Source: Lucinisca nassula (Eukaryota > Mollusca > Bivalvia > Lucinida > Lucinidae). From it: a stretch of 64,000 nucleotides of DNA. Under the pieces are notes generated by a model, which did not search any database, had not been told where the DNA came from, and saw only the letters and a list, made by a program, of their open reading frames with translations. The DNA is taken from NCBI GenBank assembly GCA_963580285.1, contig OY757011.1, forward strand, positions 156,477,245-156,541,244. The letters run 5' to 3'. The position numbers and the translations under genes were made by a program. This document shows, piece by piece, positions 36,756-47,836 of this stretch. Every line of letters starts with the position of its first letter. Within the stretch, counting starts at the first letter, position 1.

Positions 36756-36835
36756 ACAGTTGTGTGTACTTGTTAGAATAACCTTCATGAGGTGATTCAA
36801 AGAAGTACCAAAAATATTCATTTTTTGAAGAGTAT
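36756..36835. repeat. family F inner hairpin, degenerate
   Basis: GTTGTGTGTACTTGTTAGAA and ATGAGGTGATTCAAAGAAGT arms, inside element 7. Confidence 0.45.
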
Positions 36836-36922
36836 TAAGGAAATGTTGTTGCTTAATTACCCTTGATTCTTCCCTTATGTGTTATAATATTGATAGTATG
36901 TTTACTACTGCAATGACCAGTC

Positions 36923-37131
36923 TTAACCTTTATCTTGCTTTAGGCGACAAGCCCTATCTTTGCAAACAGTGTAGATCCAGATGAGATTGCTTCTAAAGAA
37001 GTCATCTGATCAGGATCTACACTGACATTCAGTAAATGAACATGTAGAAATAAACTGCATCAAGTAATCTGATTTGTTCAAAGTCAGATTTGGGTGTGGC
37101 TTAATTGAATATTCAGCAGGTTAAAGGTTAA
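36923..37131. mobile_element. family B MITE inside element 7
   Basis: TTAACCTTTATCTTGCTTTA at the left, CAGCAGGTTAAAGGTTAA at the right; palindrome 36961-37026 (GCTTCTAAAGAAGT centre). It sits in element 7, which sits in mariner: three insertion layers. Confidence 0.7.
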
Positions 37132-38514
37132 GCAAATGCTATAAGTGCTCGTTTTTATGTGTTGTAAATAACTGATGAGATTAATTCTAGTTCTAAGCTG
37201 TCTGCTGTGGAAAGAGCAATACAGGGAAAAGGAAGAAAGCTCTGTGATGCCCTAGCTCTGGCTTGGCACTGTGCATGCTCTTCTTGCATTTGCTGTCACC
37301 CATTGAAACTTGAAAAATAGTTCCACCATCAATGAATACTGTTTTCAGGTTTCAGTCTACCAAATATGAATTTGCCACGGGCGTATAATGCCCCGCTTGC
37401 AGAGCTCTTGTTCACATTGGAAACAGGAAATAATCTGATGGTGCTAGATCAGGTGAATACGGAGGGTGATCGACAAGTGTGAAGCCACAGTCATGCACAG
37501 CAGCCATTGCGACAACCGATTTATGAGCAAGCGCATTGTCCTGATGGAACAAGACCCCTTCTGTCAATTTTCTGGGTCGTTTAGCCTTAATTGCTTTTCG
37601 CAATTGTTTTAGCAGATCTGCATAATACTCCCCATTAATTGTTCTGCCCTTTTGAAGGTAGTCTATGAATATTATACCCTTGGCATCCCAGAACACTCAT
37701 GCCATCACCTTCCCTGCAGAGGAGACGACTTTTGCCTTTTTTGGAGGGGGTGAGCCAGGGTGCTTCCATTGCATGGATTGTCTTTTGGTCTCTGGCTCAA
37801 AGTGATGAACCCAACACTCATCATGAGTGACAAAACGGTCAAGAAAACCATCTTCCTCTGCTTCAAAAATAGCCAAGTTGGCTTGTGACAGGTTCAGTCT
37901 GGTCAACTTTTGGTCAGGCGTCAAAAGCCATGGCACCCATCTGGCGGCAACCTTCGACATTCCTAATTCACTGTGTAGAATGTTCTCTACTCGTTCACGG
38001 GAGATGCCAATAGTGTTAGCTAACTGATTCACAGTTAAACGCCTGTCATCCATCACAGCCCTGTGCAATTGGCTGATGGTTTCCTCAGTTGTTGCCATTG
38101 TGGGTCGTCCACACAGGTCATCATCTTCAAGGCTGTCCTTGCCCATCTTAAAATTTGCTGCCCACCTTTTCACGGTTGCATACAAAGGAGCATCATCCCC
38201 TAATGTAGCAACCATATCGGCATGAATGTCCTTAGGAGCTAACCCCTTTTTATGGAGGTACTTGATGACACACGATGCCAGATTTGTCCATTTTTTCAAA
38301 AACGTGCTAGTATCAATTTTCAAAGTCTAGAATTTCTACGTTATTGCCGGTAAACTTGAACTCATTTGAGGCAAATCAAGTAATAAAGGTTTGGATTTAA
38401 TGAATACAAAATTTCATGGCTCTTCGATGCCTGCTTCTTGGTCTGGCTCAGAACTTTTCAGCCTACCCTCGTACATGTGTTCTGATTTTCAAGGATCCAG
38501 TTGCTTAACCCATT

Positions 38515-38742
38515 TAGTACCGGAAACCCCAAAACGGGTAGTTGGCAAACAGTGCAGGCCCAGATCAGACGCCGCAGAATGCGGCCTCTTCTGCAGCATA
38601 TGATCAGGGCCCCCACTGTTTGCTAAAAGTTCATCATTTTCCAAATACATTTTGATGAAAACACAACCTCACACCCCTAAATTTTGAAATTAACTCCTGC
38701 TATATATAAGGAGGAGGATTCCATTTGGTAAAAAAGGGTTAA
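38515..38742. mobile_element. family A MITE
   Basis: TTAACCCATTTAGTACCGGA left, TTTGGTAAAAAAGGGTTAA right. The palindrome 38545-38626 has a centre lengthened by CTCTTCTGCAGC. Confidence 0.72.
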
Positions 38743-39227
38743 AACTAATGATGTTAAGTTGTTAGTTAACAAATTGTTAAAACTGATCATTTAATGTGGC
38801 CAAAATACAACTACATTGATACATTTTTAACACAGCATTACAATGACACAGACAGTTAGTCTCAGAATCTAACTCAACAGTGCATCTAAAAAAATACTGG
38901 GATAAAAACAAATCTGGAATTGTCAGCTCTTTCTGTGCTGTCAGTTGAGGCTGTTGCTCTTTAACACATTGCCATACATTTTACAAGCAAAAATTGTAAA
39001 AACAAAAACAAAAAAAAATTTTATCACACCTACTTGTAGCATGGCACAATATAGGGACCCAGTAGTTCATATTTTTGTCCAGCTGCAAAGAAATGTTTGC
39101 ATCCACCCTTGTGTCAACCTTGTTTGTTAAAGTCAGATTTGGTCCCAGATGGTCGATTTGTTGCCTCGTTGTCAAATACATGTTTTTTTTGCTGTCATGG
39201 ATTCCTTGTCTCCAAGCAGCAAAGTTA
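38743..39227. other. unassigned sequence with family H scrap
   Basis: A family H-like left end (GTTAGTTAACAAATTGTTAA) at 38758-38790; otherwise nothing recognised. Confidence 0.4.
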
Positions 39228-39440
39228 TTAAGCCTTATCTTGCTGAATATTCATTTAAGCCACACCCATTTCTGTCTATCAACCAATCAAATAACTTGAT
39301 GTAATTTATTGCTTCAAATTCATATACTGAATGCCAAACAGTGTAGATCCTGATCAGATGGCTTCTTCAGAAGCCATCTGATCTGGATCTACACTGTTTG
39401 CAAAGATAGGGGTTGTCGTGAACAGCAAGATAAGGGTTAA
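39228..39440. mobile_element. family B MITE
   Basis: Left AGCCTTATCTTGCTGAATAT; right GAACAGCAAGATAAGGGTTA. Perfect palindrome 39332-39402 with GGCTTCTTCAGAAGCC. Confidence 0.75.
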
Positions 39441-39745
39441 GAGGTTGTATTGTACTTTTTCAAGACAATCAAAACTTGTAGCAGAGGGTAAGATTATTGT
39501 GGGACATTTTTTTGTCCTGCCTGCTTTAAACATGGTATGATATAAGGAGTGGTTTTCCATCCATTATTTCATCTGTTTGTTTGTTCATCATGCTGTCAGT
39601 ATTTGTGACAGCCCCAGTTTTCATGCTTATGTTCAAGTCCATTCAAGTCAATACATAAGAGAAAAACATTTGAAAATGTCATCTGCATTTGTGATTATTG
39701 ATGCTTTCAGGGCTTATAAAAAAGTTTAACCTTTTGTAGATGCCG

Positions 39746-39950
39746 TAATGATCCTAAGTATTGGGACAGATAGGCCTAAGCAAACAGTGCAGACCCAGAT
39801 CAGACTGCTCCTGCAGGAGCAGTCTTATCAGGGTCTACACTGTTTGCCATCTGTCTGCACTTTTTGGACTCCTTGCTGGATCATGAAAGTAATACATTTA
39901 AATTTTAGAAGAAGTCCTCAAGGTGTCCGAATCTTTAGGATTTTTATGGT
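39746..39950. mobile_element. family C MITE
   Basis: TAATGATCCTAAGTATTGGG at the left, CCGAATCTTTAGGATTTTTA at the right; palindrome 39779-39848 with GCTCCTGCAGGAGC. Confidence 0.72.
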
Positions 39951-40020
39951 AGTACCCACTACAGTCCAACTGCAGTGGCTCAAAGACAACTTTGGGACTA
40001 TAAACATTTAGAGTATATTT

Positions 40021-40256
40021 GAGCCCCACCAAGCGAATTTGTGTCTTCGAGCATTCCGTCATGACAAATTTAAACTGCGCATGCCCAGCCATTCAGAGGG
40101 GCAAGGGATATGGCTTTCTGTCTGAAGGTTCCTCTTGATTCACTGCTTGTATGAGCGAGCAGCGAAGGTTCTGGCGAGACTGCGCGGATGCGCAGGCTCG
40201 CCTGAACCTTCGCTGCTCGCATAGGCGATAAGTACCAAAATCACTTGACAGGGCCC
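40021..40256 (+). mobile_element. 236-bp MITE with GC-rich palindromic core, copy 2
   Basis: Same length and orientation as 34736-34971 and differs by only a few bases. Ends GAGCCCCACCAAGCGAATTT / TCACTTGACAGGGCCC. Confidence 0.75.
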
Positions 40257-41270
40257 ATTTGATCTTTTCAGTGTCAGATAGAACTTTATTTCATCGAATG
40301 ATCACCAAAACTGGTATTTTCACGAGTGTAGGAACCAAGAGTAAAAATACGAGTTGGGTGTTCATGAGTGAAATCTTTACACTGAAAATTTTCTGTTTCT
40401 TTCATGTTTCAAAACAGTAATATTTAGCTTCACATATCACATCACTCACCCAGGGAGATAACTAACTTTGTTCCTGGCCATTTAGCGTCAATTGTGTGGC
40501 GTCCAATGTGTTTATTGGGTATAATATTGGGTGTTAACTGTAGGTTTACACCTGGGAAATAGCCTGGGATTACATTTTCATGAATGGTTACTGAAATAAT
40601 TGAGAGAGTAGTTTCCCAAATAAGTTGCAAATTGAACTAACGTCGGGCGAGAAAATAGCAACATCAGCGTTGAAAAAGATGTCATTAACATCTTTGTGAC
40701 ATGTCAACCAGCGCGATGTCAATTTTAACACATTATTTCGATTTCACTGAGAAATCACTATTTAAGAAATGAAATTTATTTTTCTGCAGTTCATTGAAGT
40801 TTGAACGCAGTGGGTCGCATGCAAAGTAAATGAACCCCGAAGGGGTTCATGTAAACTTTGCTCGTGACCCACTGTCGATCATACTTTCATGAATAGCAGA
40901 AAAAATAAGTTTATTTTTTATATTTACATTATTTGCCCCTCATCATTGGGCGAAAAAATGCTTGTATGGCAAACTTTTAAAGCTGAAAAACATTTACACG
41001 CTGTTTTTCTACAAAGGGCGGAGCAGCGTTGACGTCATCAATGGCCGTAGAGAACAATGGTTTAGAATGACGTCACTTATCGTCACTGAAAGTCATGTGA
41101 TTCGATGCGTTCATGGGTGTATGAAGGCAATTGTTTTCAATAGGTTTACATTAGACTTTACACTGGAAATGTAAATATATTTCATTGACAAGCATGTAAG
41201 AAATGTTCAAGGGAGGGGTAGCTCAAGCTTCTGAAAGTCAATCATAGCAACAAAATAGGAGGCAACATTT
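40257..41270. repeat. unassigned block with palindrome and paired CRE-like sites
   Basis: Palindrome 40809-40873: CAGTGGGTCGCATGCAAAGT against AAACTTTGCTCGTGACCCAC, centre GAACCCCGAAGGGGTTC. TGACGTCA occurs at 41030-41037 and 41068-41075. No protein-coding frame was recognised; probably an old DNA transposon. Confidence 0.45.
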
Positions 41271-41274
41271 ACTG

Positions 41275-41481
41275 TAATGATCCAAAGTATTGGGACAGAT
41301 AGACCTAAGCAAACAATGCAGACCCAGATCAGACTGCTCCTGCAGGAGCAGTCTGATCAGGATCTACACTGTTTGCCAGTCCATCTGCACTTCTTGCTGG
41401 ATCGAGCAGCGAATCTGTTAAAATTTTAGGAGAATCATAGCAAGTCCTCAAGGCGTCTGAATTTTTACGATTTTTACGGTT
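41275..41481. mobile_element. family C MITE
   Basis: TAATGATCCAAAGTATTGGG at the left; palindrome 41309-41377 (GCTCCTGCAGGAGC); GAATTTTTACGATTTTTACG at the right. Confidence 0.72.
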
Positions 41482-41514
41482 ACAAGGATACCGTTTTGCT
41501 TTTCTTTTAAATAA

Positions 41515-41605
41515 AGGTATGTTGTATGAACTCATTAGAATCACCTCAATGAGGTGATTCTAATGAGTTCACACAACATATATTTTCAAGATGAAGTAAG
41601 AAAAT
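41515..41605. repeat. family F inner hairpin
   Basis: ATGTTGTATGAACTCATTAG / CTAATGAGTTCACACAACAT around ATCACCTCAATGAGGTGAT: nearly perfect. Confidence 0.65.
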
Positions 41606-41623
41606 TCTTTCAAAACGATCCCA

Positions 41624-41930
41624 TAGCCCCCGCCAATCGGGGTTTGAAGAAATAGATGGGCTTCATGATGCTCCGACGCAGAGCTGAACCCAACCGCACA
41701 TGAGTACTGGTTAACCGCTTAGAGGATCTAAGTCTGCCCAGGCAAAGCGGTGCGAGTCAGACCCTCCATGCTTATAAGCCCTATTGGTTTCATTGTGTGA
41801 CAGGGCTTGAGATGTCATTTCATCTCAGTGTGGGGGTAAAAGTCCCTCAAAATTGGAAGCAACATCTCCAAAATGACCTATAGAGTCTTGACGGGGATGT
41901 TAAACCTCAATTCAACCAAATAAAACAAAT
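41624..41930 (+). mobile_element. SINE copy 3 (307 bp)
   Basis: Flanked by CAAAACGATCCCA (41611-41623) and CAAAATGATCCCA (41931-41943): a 13-bp duplication with one change. Body as in copies 1 and 2, starting TAGCCCCCGCCAATCGGGG. Confidence 0.85.
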
Positions 41931-41951
41931 CAAAATGATCCCAACTCTATT

Positions 41952-43519
41952 TATACCCCCGGCATACTATGTATGCCGAAGGGGTATATAGTTTTTGTCT
42001 TTTCTGTGTGTGTGTAAACTTTACCCCCGGCATACTATGTATGCCGAAGGGGTATATAGTTTTTGTCTTTTCTGTGTGTGTGTAAACTTTTCTGTGTGTG
42101 TGTGTGTGTAAACTTTTTTTGTGTCAAAGATTTCTCAGGAACTACTATACCTAGAAACTTGAAATTTGGTACAAACAACATGCATAACTAGATGTATTGT
42201 GGGAAAGAAAATTGGGGCTGTGGGGCCAGGTTCTTTTGAGTTATTCCCCTTTGTTATATTTGCTACTGAGATGTGTAGTATGCCGAAGGGGTATATAGTT
42301 TTTGTCTTTTCTGTGTGTGTGTAAACTTTTCTGTGTGTGTGTGTGTAAACTTTTTTGTGTCAAAGATTTCTCAGGAACTACTATACCTAGAAACTTGAAA
42401 TTTGGTACAAACAACATGCATAACTAGATGTATTGTGGGAAAGAAAATTGGGGCTGTGGGGCCAGGTTCTTTTGAGTTATTCCCCTTTGTTATATTTGCT
42501 ACTGAGATGTGTATTTTGTGAGTTACCTTAAATTTTGTGTCAAAGATTTCTCAGGAACTACTGTACCTAGACACTCGAAATTTGGTACAAACAACATGCA
42601 TAACTAGTTGTATTGTGGGAAAGAAAATTGGGGCTGTGGGTCCAGGTTCTTTATTAGAGTTATTCCCGTTTGTTATATTTGCTACTGAGATGTGTATTTT
42701 GTGAGTTACCTTAAATTTTGTGTCAAAGATTTCTCAGGAACTACTCTACCTAGAAAATTAAAATTTGGTACAAACGACATGCATTACTAGTTGTAGTGTG
42801 GGAAAGAAAATTGGGGCTGTGGGGCCAGGTTCTTTAGAGTTATTCCCCTTTGTTATATTTGCTTCTGAGATGTGTATTTTATGAGTTACCTTAAATTTTG
42901 TGTCAAAGATTTCTCAGGAACTACTGTACCTAGAAACTTGAAATTTGGTACAAACAACATGCATAACTAGTTGTATTGTGGGAAAGAAAATTGGGGCTAT
43001 GAGGCCAGGTTCTTTAGAGTTATTCCCCTTTGTTATATTTGCTACTGAGATGTGTATTTTGTGAGTTACCTTAAATTTTGTGTCAAAGATTTCTCAGGAA
43101 CTACTGTACCTAGACACTCGAAATTTGGTACTAACAACATGCATAACTAGTTGTATTCTGGGAAAGAAAATTGGGGCTGTGGGGCCAGGTTCTTTAGAGT
43201 AATTCCCCTTTGTTATATTTGCTACTGAGATGTGTATTTTGTGAGTTACCTTAAATTTTGTGTCAAAGATTTCTCAGGAACTACTGCACCTAGAAACTTG
43301 AAATTTGGTACAAACAACATGCATAACAAGTTGTATTGTGGGAAAGAAAATTTGGGCTGTGGGGCCAGGTGCTTTAGAGTTATTCCTCTTTGTTATATTT
43401 GCTACTGAGATGTGTATTTTGTGAGTTACCTTAAATTTTGTGAAGATTTTTCAGGAACTAAGCTACCGATGGCTTTGGCCGGGGGTATTAGTGAGCATAT
43501 GCTCACTTCATAGTCTAGT
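41952..43519 (+). mobile_element. pearl/HINE-like element 8
   Basis: Starts TATACCCCCGGCATACTATG with hairpin CGGCATACTATGTATGCCG; the head is duplicated at 42022. A TG microsatellite follows, then seven monomers locked near 180 bp (GTCAAAG at 42359, 42539, 42722, 42902, 43082, 43262). The 3' end is GGCCGGGGGTATTA, hairpin GTGAGCATATGCTCAC (43491-43506), then CATAGTCTAGT. Confidence 0.85.
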
Positions 43520-43649
43520 AATATCTGCAGTTGTTATGGGAAGTTTTCCTAGAGACAAGAAAAAGTTTGAAATAGCTGTGGTAAACAATCTATTGATGTT
43601 GGAGGTATGAACATTTCAATGTATATGGCCTGATAAATAATATTAAAAA

Positions 43650-43822
43650 TTTAACCACACCCATTTCTGACTTTCAACCAATTAGATTACTTTGTGTAAT
43701 TATGAACTGAATGTCAACCAGTGTAGATACTGATCAGATGGCTTGTGAAGAAGCCATCTGACCTGTATCTACACTGTTTACAAAGGTACAGCATATACTG
43801 ATGCAGCAGGACAAAGGTTAAA
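43650..43822. mobile_element. family B MITE, left end shortened
   Basis: AACCACACCCATTTCTGACT, palindrome 43711-43780 (GGCTTGTGAAGAAGCC), CAGCAGGACAAAGGTTAA. Confidence 0.62.
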
Positions 43823-44092
43823 AATCAAAGGATATATGCCCAATATGTCCATACCTTAAAGAGGTGGAAAAAGTAAAATATTACTTTTGGACTTTTTTGG
43901 ACCTGTAAAATGTGCAGAAGTATGGATTTCACTATAATGAGCCTCTAAAATGGGTAACTGAAAACCTACTTTCCGATCACCTGTGGAAATATGGAGCTCT
44001 TGCCTAACCATCAGTTCAGATCAGCCTGTGCATATGTAGTATGGTAGTACGTATAAAATACACTTGTACTGCCTTGCAATACAAGCCGGCTT

Positions 44093-44160
44093 TTATAGCA
44101 ATGCTGTAGAGTGTTGGGCTGTCACTCTAGTGGACAACTTAGATCCCTGGTCAGGTATTA
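44093..44160 (+). pseudogene. tRNA-Asp-like pseudogene, copy 1
   Basis: TTATAGCAATGCTGTAGAGT then GTTGGGCTGTCACTCTAG; diverged from the better copy 250 bases downstream and lacking a good T-loop (ACTTAGATCCC). Confidence 0.35.
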
Positions 44161-44342
44161 TTACTTTTTGATCTGTTACATTTGCAACCAACGTAAATCA
44201 CCCACAGAGACTGGGAGTATATCCATCTACCGGTGATTTTTTAGGAAAGGCTTAACTGAGATTTGAAGACATCTTAGGAGGGGGAATAGCATTGATAGGT
44301 ATGAAATGCACTAGTACTGCATTATGGTACAAGCAGGCTTTT

Positions 44343-44408
44343 ATAGCGACACGGTAGAGTGTTGGCCTGTCACTCCAGGGGACCGGGTTCGATCCCCAGC
44401 TGAGTTAA
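44343..44408 (+). pseudogene. tRNA-Asp(GTC)-like sequence
   Basis: TATAGCGACACGGTAGAGTG, then GGCCTGTCACTCCAGGGGAC with GTC at the anticodon position, then CCGGGTTCGATCCCCAG, a good T-arm and B-box. The anticodon stem has a mismatch and the acceptor stem does not close, so it is probably a tRNA-derived repeat head, not a working tRNA gene. Confidence 0.45.
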
Positions 44409-44424
44409 AGGTGATAAGTATTTT

Positions 44425-46833
44425 TAGCTCACCTGTCACGTAGTGACAAGGTGAGCTTTTGTGATCACATTTTGTCTGAGGTACGTGCGTGCGTCCGTAA
44501 ACAATTTCAAATAAGTACATCTCTAATACTCCATGGCCAATCTTGATCAAATTTCATGAGAAGCATCATCAGGTAGGGGTAAAGGGTGCATAAGGTTTTT
44601 GGGGTGATCAGATTGGAATTCTGGTTGCCATGGCAACATATAGCTCCCATAGACTTACAATGGGAAAAATTTAAAAAATCTTCTTCTCTGAAACCACAGG
44701 GCCCAGAGCTTAGATATTTAGCTTGTAACAATGTCAAGTGGTCACCTACATAGATCCTGCCAATAATGCCCCTGTGGTCCAAATTGGCCATACCCCAGGG
44801 CCCCTTAGCTCCCATAGACTCATTATGGAAAAAAAGCTTCAAAAATCTTCTTCTCTGAAACCACAGGGCCCAGAGCTTAGATATTTAGCATGTAGCAACG
44901 GCAAGTGGTCACCTACATAAATCCAATCATGCCCCTGGGTTCCAAATGGGTCACGCCCAGCGGCCCCTTAGCTTCCATAGACTCATAATGGAAAAAAGCT
45001 TCAAAAATCCATAGGCTCATAAAAAAAAAAGGTTAAAAAAAAACTCTTCTCTGAAACCACAGGGCCGAGAGCTTAGCTATTTAGCATGTAGCAACGGCAA
45101 GTGGTCACCTACATAAATCCTGCCAATCATGCCCTTTGGGTCCAAATGGGCCAAGCCCCGCAGCCCCTTATCTCCCATAGACACATAATGGAAAAAAAGC
45201 TTCAAAAATCTTCTTCTCTGAAACCACAGGGCCCAGAGCTTAGATATTTAGCATGTAGCAATGGCAAGTGGTCACCTACATAAATCCTGCCAATCATGCC
45301 ACTGGATTCCAAATGGGCCATACCCCGAGGCCGCTTAGCTCCCATAGATTCATAATGGAAAAAAGCTTTAAAAATCTTCTCTGAAACCACAGGGCCCAGA
45401 GCTTAGATATTTAGCATGTAGCAATGGCAAGTGGTCACCTACATAAATCCTGCCAATCATGCCCCTGGGGTCCAAATGGGCAACGCTCCGGGGCTCCTTA
45501 GCTCCCATAGACTCATATTGGAAAAAAGCTTCAAAAATCTTCTTCTCTGAAACCACAGGGCCAAGAGCTTAGATATTTAGCATGTAGCAATGGCAAGTGG
45601 TCACCTACATAAATCCTGCCAATCATGCCCCTGGGATCCAAATGGGCCACGCCCTGGTGCCCCTTTAGCTTCCATAGACTCATTATGGAAAAAAGCTTCA
45701 AAAATCTTCTTCTCTGATACCATGAAGCACAGAGCTTAGATATTTAGTATCTAGCAACATAAAATAGTCACCTACATGAATCATGCCAACCCTGCCCATG
45801 GGGTCAAAATTGGCCACGCCCGAGCTCATCAGCTCCCATTGACTTATAATGGATAATTCTTAAAAATCTACTTCTCTGAAACCATAAAGCCCAGAGCTTA
45901 GATATTTAGTATGTAGCAAAGTCAAGTGGCCACCTACATAAATCCTGCCTATTATGCCCCTGGGATCCAAAATGGCCACACTTCAGGGCTCTTTAGCTCC
46001 AATAGACTTACAATTGGAAAAACTTCAAAAATCTTCTTCTCTGAAACCACAGGGCCCAAAGCTTAAATATATAGCATGTAGCAAAGTTAAGTGGTAACCT
46101 ACATAAATCCTACCAAGCATGCCCCTGGGGTCAAAATTGGCCATGTCCATGAACCCATTAACTCCCATAGACTTGTAATGGAAAAAAATAAAATAAAAAA
46201 TGTTCTCCTGAACCCATACCTCCCAGAGCTTAGATATTTAGTATGTAGCAACATGAAATGGTCATCTTAAGAAATCCTGCCAACCATGCCTCTTGGGCAA
46301 AAATTGGTCACACCCATGGGCCCATTAGCTACCATAGACTTAAAATGAAAAAAAAAAAACTTTAAATGGAAAAAACAACTTCAAAAGTCTTCTTCTCTGA
46401 AACCATAAGGCCCAGAGCTTAGGTATTTAGCATGTAGTAATGTTGAGTGGTCGCCTTCATGAATTCTGCCAATCATGCCCCTGGCGTCTAAATCCTGTGT
46501 CCCCTTAACTCCAATAAACTTATAATGTAAAAAAAAGCTTCAAAAATCTTCTCTGAAACCATGAAGTACAGACCTTAGATATTTAGTATAAAGCAACATA
46601 AAATGGTCGCCTACATAGATCCTGCCAACCATGCCCTTTGGGTCAAAATTGGCCATGCCCCAGGGCTCATTAGCTCCTATAGACTTATACTGGAAAAAAA
46701 TCACAAATCTTCTTCTCCGAAACCATAAGGCTCAGAGCTTAGATATTTAGTATGTAGCAATGTCAAGTGGTCTCCTACACTACTGATTTTCTGGTACACA
46801 GGTGAGCGATATAGGGCCATTGGGCCCTCTTGT
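44425..46833 (+). mobile_element. pearl/HINE-like element 9
   Basis: Starts TAGCTCACCTGTCACGTAGT, a hairpin (GCTCACCT/AGGTGAGC), GTGCGTGCGTCCGTAAAC, then about twelve diverged monomers of 165-195 bp (TTCTCTGAAACCACAGGGCC, CAGAGCTTAGATATTTAGCA). The 3' end is CAGGTGAGCGATATAGGGCC, hairpin GGGCCATTGGGCCC, then TCTTGTT. Confidence 0.88.
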
Positions 46834-47272
46834 TTATTTTTGTTAATGTGGGGCCTTATGCGACTAATGTCCTCTCTTCCATTGCAAGCATAGCTTTGGT
46901 AAAGGTTTACATTCTGCATTCAAATTATATCGGATCATGGGTTCTGCATGAAACCCTGTTTATTTTTCGACATTTTATTAGAATCAAAATGTTTAAAATC
47001 ATTGTACTGTGTCATAGAAACTGTTCTGATCTCACAGACTTTAAATAATGTGATATTATTTTAATTTTATTTCCTTTTTATGCTCCTGTTTTACCTTCAA
47101 TATTAAGGACTTTACATACTGTTGTTGACTCATGTTTGCTCATAATATATTATGCGATAACCAAAAGTATTTGAGCCAACTTATGTGGAAAGGGTACATG
47201 TACCAATAATAATATTCAGATGAGCTTTTATTGTCTTCTTCAAGAATGTTTACTGCTTTTGCACTAATGTAA
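46834..47272. other. unassigned sequence
   Basis: About 440 AT-rich bases; no feature recognised. Confidence 0.35.
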
Positions 47273-47469
47273 TACAGTAAAATTCCTATATTAAGACCAC
47301 CTTTGGGACTGTTCAAAAATGGTCTTTAGGACCACTTTTGAACAGTCTCAAAGGTGGTCTCTGGGTGCAGAAAAACCCAAACAAAAGGTACTAGAAACTT
47401 TCTCAGTAAGCTTTCAACAGCAGATTTAGTCTTAATTTTAGGTGGTCTTATTAGCAGAATTTTACTGTA
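47273..47469 (+). mobile_element. family E MITE
   Basis: TACAGTAAAATTCCTATATT at the left, AGCAGAATTTTACTGTA at the right (inverted ends with TA outside); inner repeat AAAAATGGTCTTTAGGACCA. Confidence 0.78.
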
Positions 47470-47504
47470 TTCGTCTAGATGAAGATTCAGCCAAAGATCT
47501 GGAT

Positions 47505-47612
47505 CCAGTTGTTCAAAATTAACGATGTTGTTAGTTAACATATTAAAACTTTTGTCATTTGTTATAGTAAATGTTCTAGAATTTTGCAGAAAAAATGTGA
47601 ACAATTTCAAAA
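47505..47612. repeat. family H MITE, left half
   Basis: CCAGTTGTTCAAAATTAACG and AGTTAACATATTAAAACTTT, ending GCAGAAAAAATGTGAACAAT. Confidence 0.5.
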
Positions 47613-47836
47613 CATACACTGCAGTGTATAATACCTCTTAATGTGAAAGTTTCCATTCAGCATGTAATTGCTTCGCGCAGCAAGGCCTTGTCCCCAAAAT
47701 GACCATGCATGATGTTTTTGTGATCACTTTATGGATACAATAAATAGCCTTTCCACATAAGTCAACTGACTTTATTTCTAGTCATATATTTTACAATAGG
47801 AACATAGTATTTACTGTAGGGACACAAAATTTTGTT

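Larger units (their letters stand above)
35420..37411 (+). mobile_element. pearl/HINE-like element 7 inside mariner
   Basis: Starts ATACGCCCGTTTTGAAAAAC (hairpin), then GGCGTCCGTCCGTCC and a second TCCG run near 35690-35716. Six 156-bp monomers (CGTTTCC marks at 35724, 35880, 36036, 36192, 36348). The 3' end is CCACGGGCGTATAATG (inverse of start), then GAGCTCTTGTT. The host mariner reading rejoins across it. MITEs at 36756 and 36923 are nested inside. Confidence 0.85.
35253..38323 (-). pseudogene. mariner transposase pseudogene
   Basis: Read on the minus strand from 38323 to 35253 across the insert. The N-terminal part has a helix-turn-helix region; the catalytic part has THDECWVHHFEPE (first Asp), HQDNA (second Asp) and YSPDLAPSDYFLFP (third Asp), with 34 residues between the second and third: the DD34D mark of mariner. 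Breaks: the apparent first codon is TTG, a TGA stop lies at 37694-37696, there is a one-base loss after FLFP, and the 2-kb insert. The C-terminus after the insert (KKHLAGQHYRSD to GDYVEK, stop at 35253-35255) is intact. Confidence 0.92.
35188..38471 (-). mobile_element. mariner transposon (dead), interrupted by pearl/HINE-like element 7
   Basis: Terminal inverted repeats of at least 27 bp starting CGAGGGTAGGCTGAAAAGTT at both ends, with TA duplicated at 35186-35187 and 38472-38473. Removing the insert at 35420-37411 leaves about 1.29 kb, the normal mariner size. Confidence 0.93.

Noticed and set aside
44343..44408. Functional tRNA-Asp gene
   Set aside because: The acceptor stem does not pair and the anticodon stem has a mismatch; listed as tRNA-like only.
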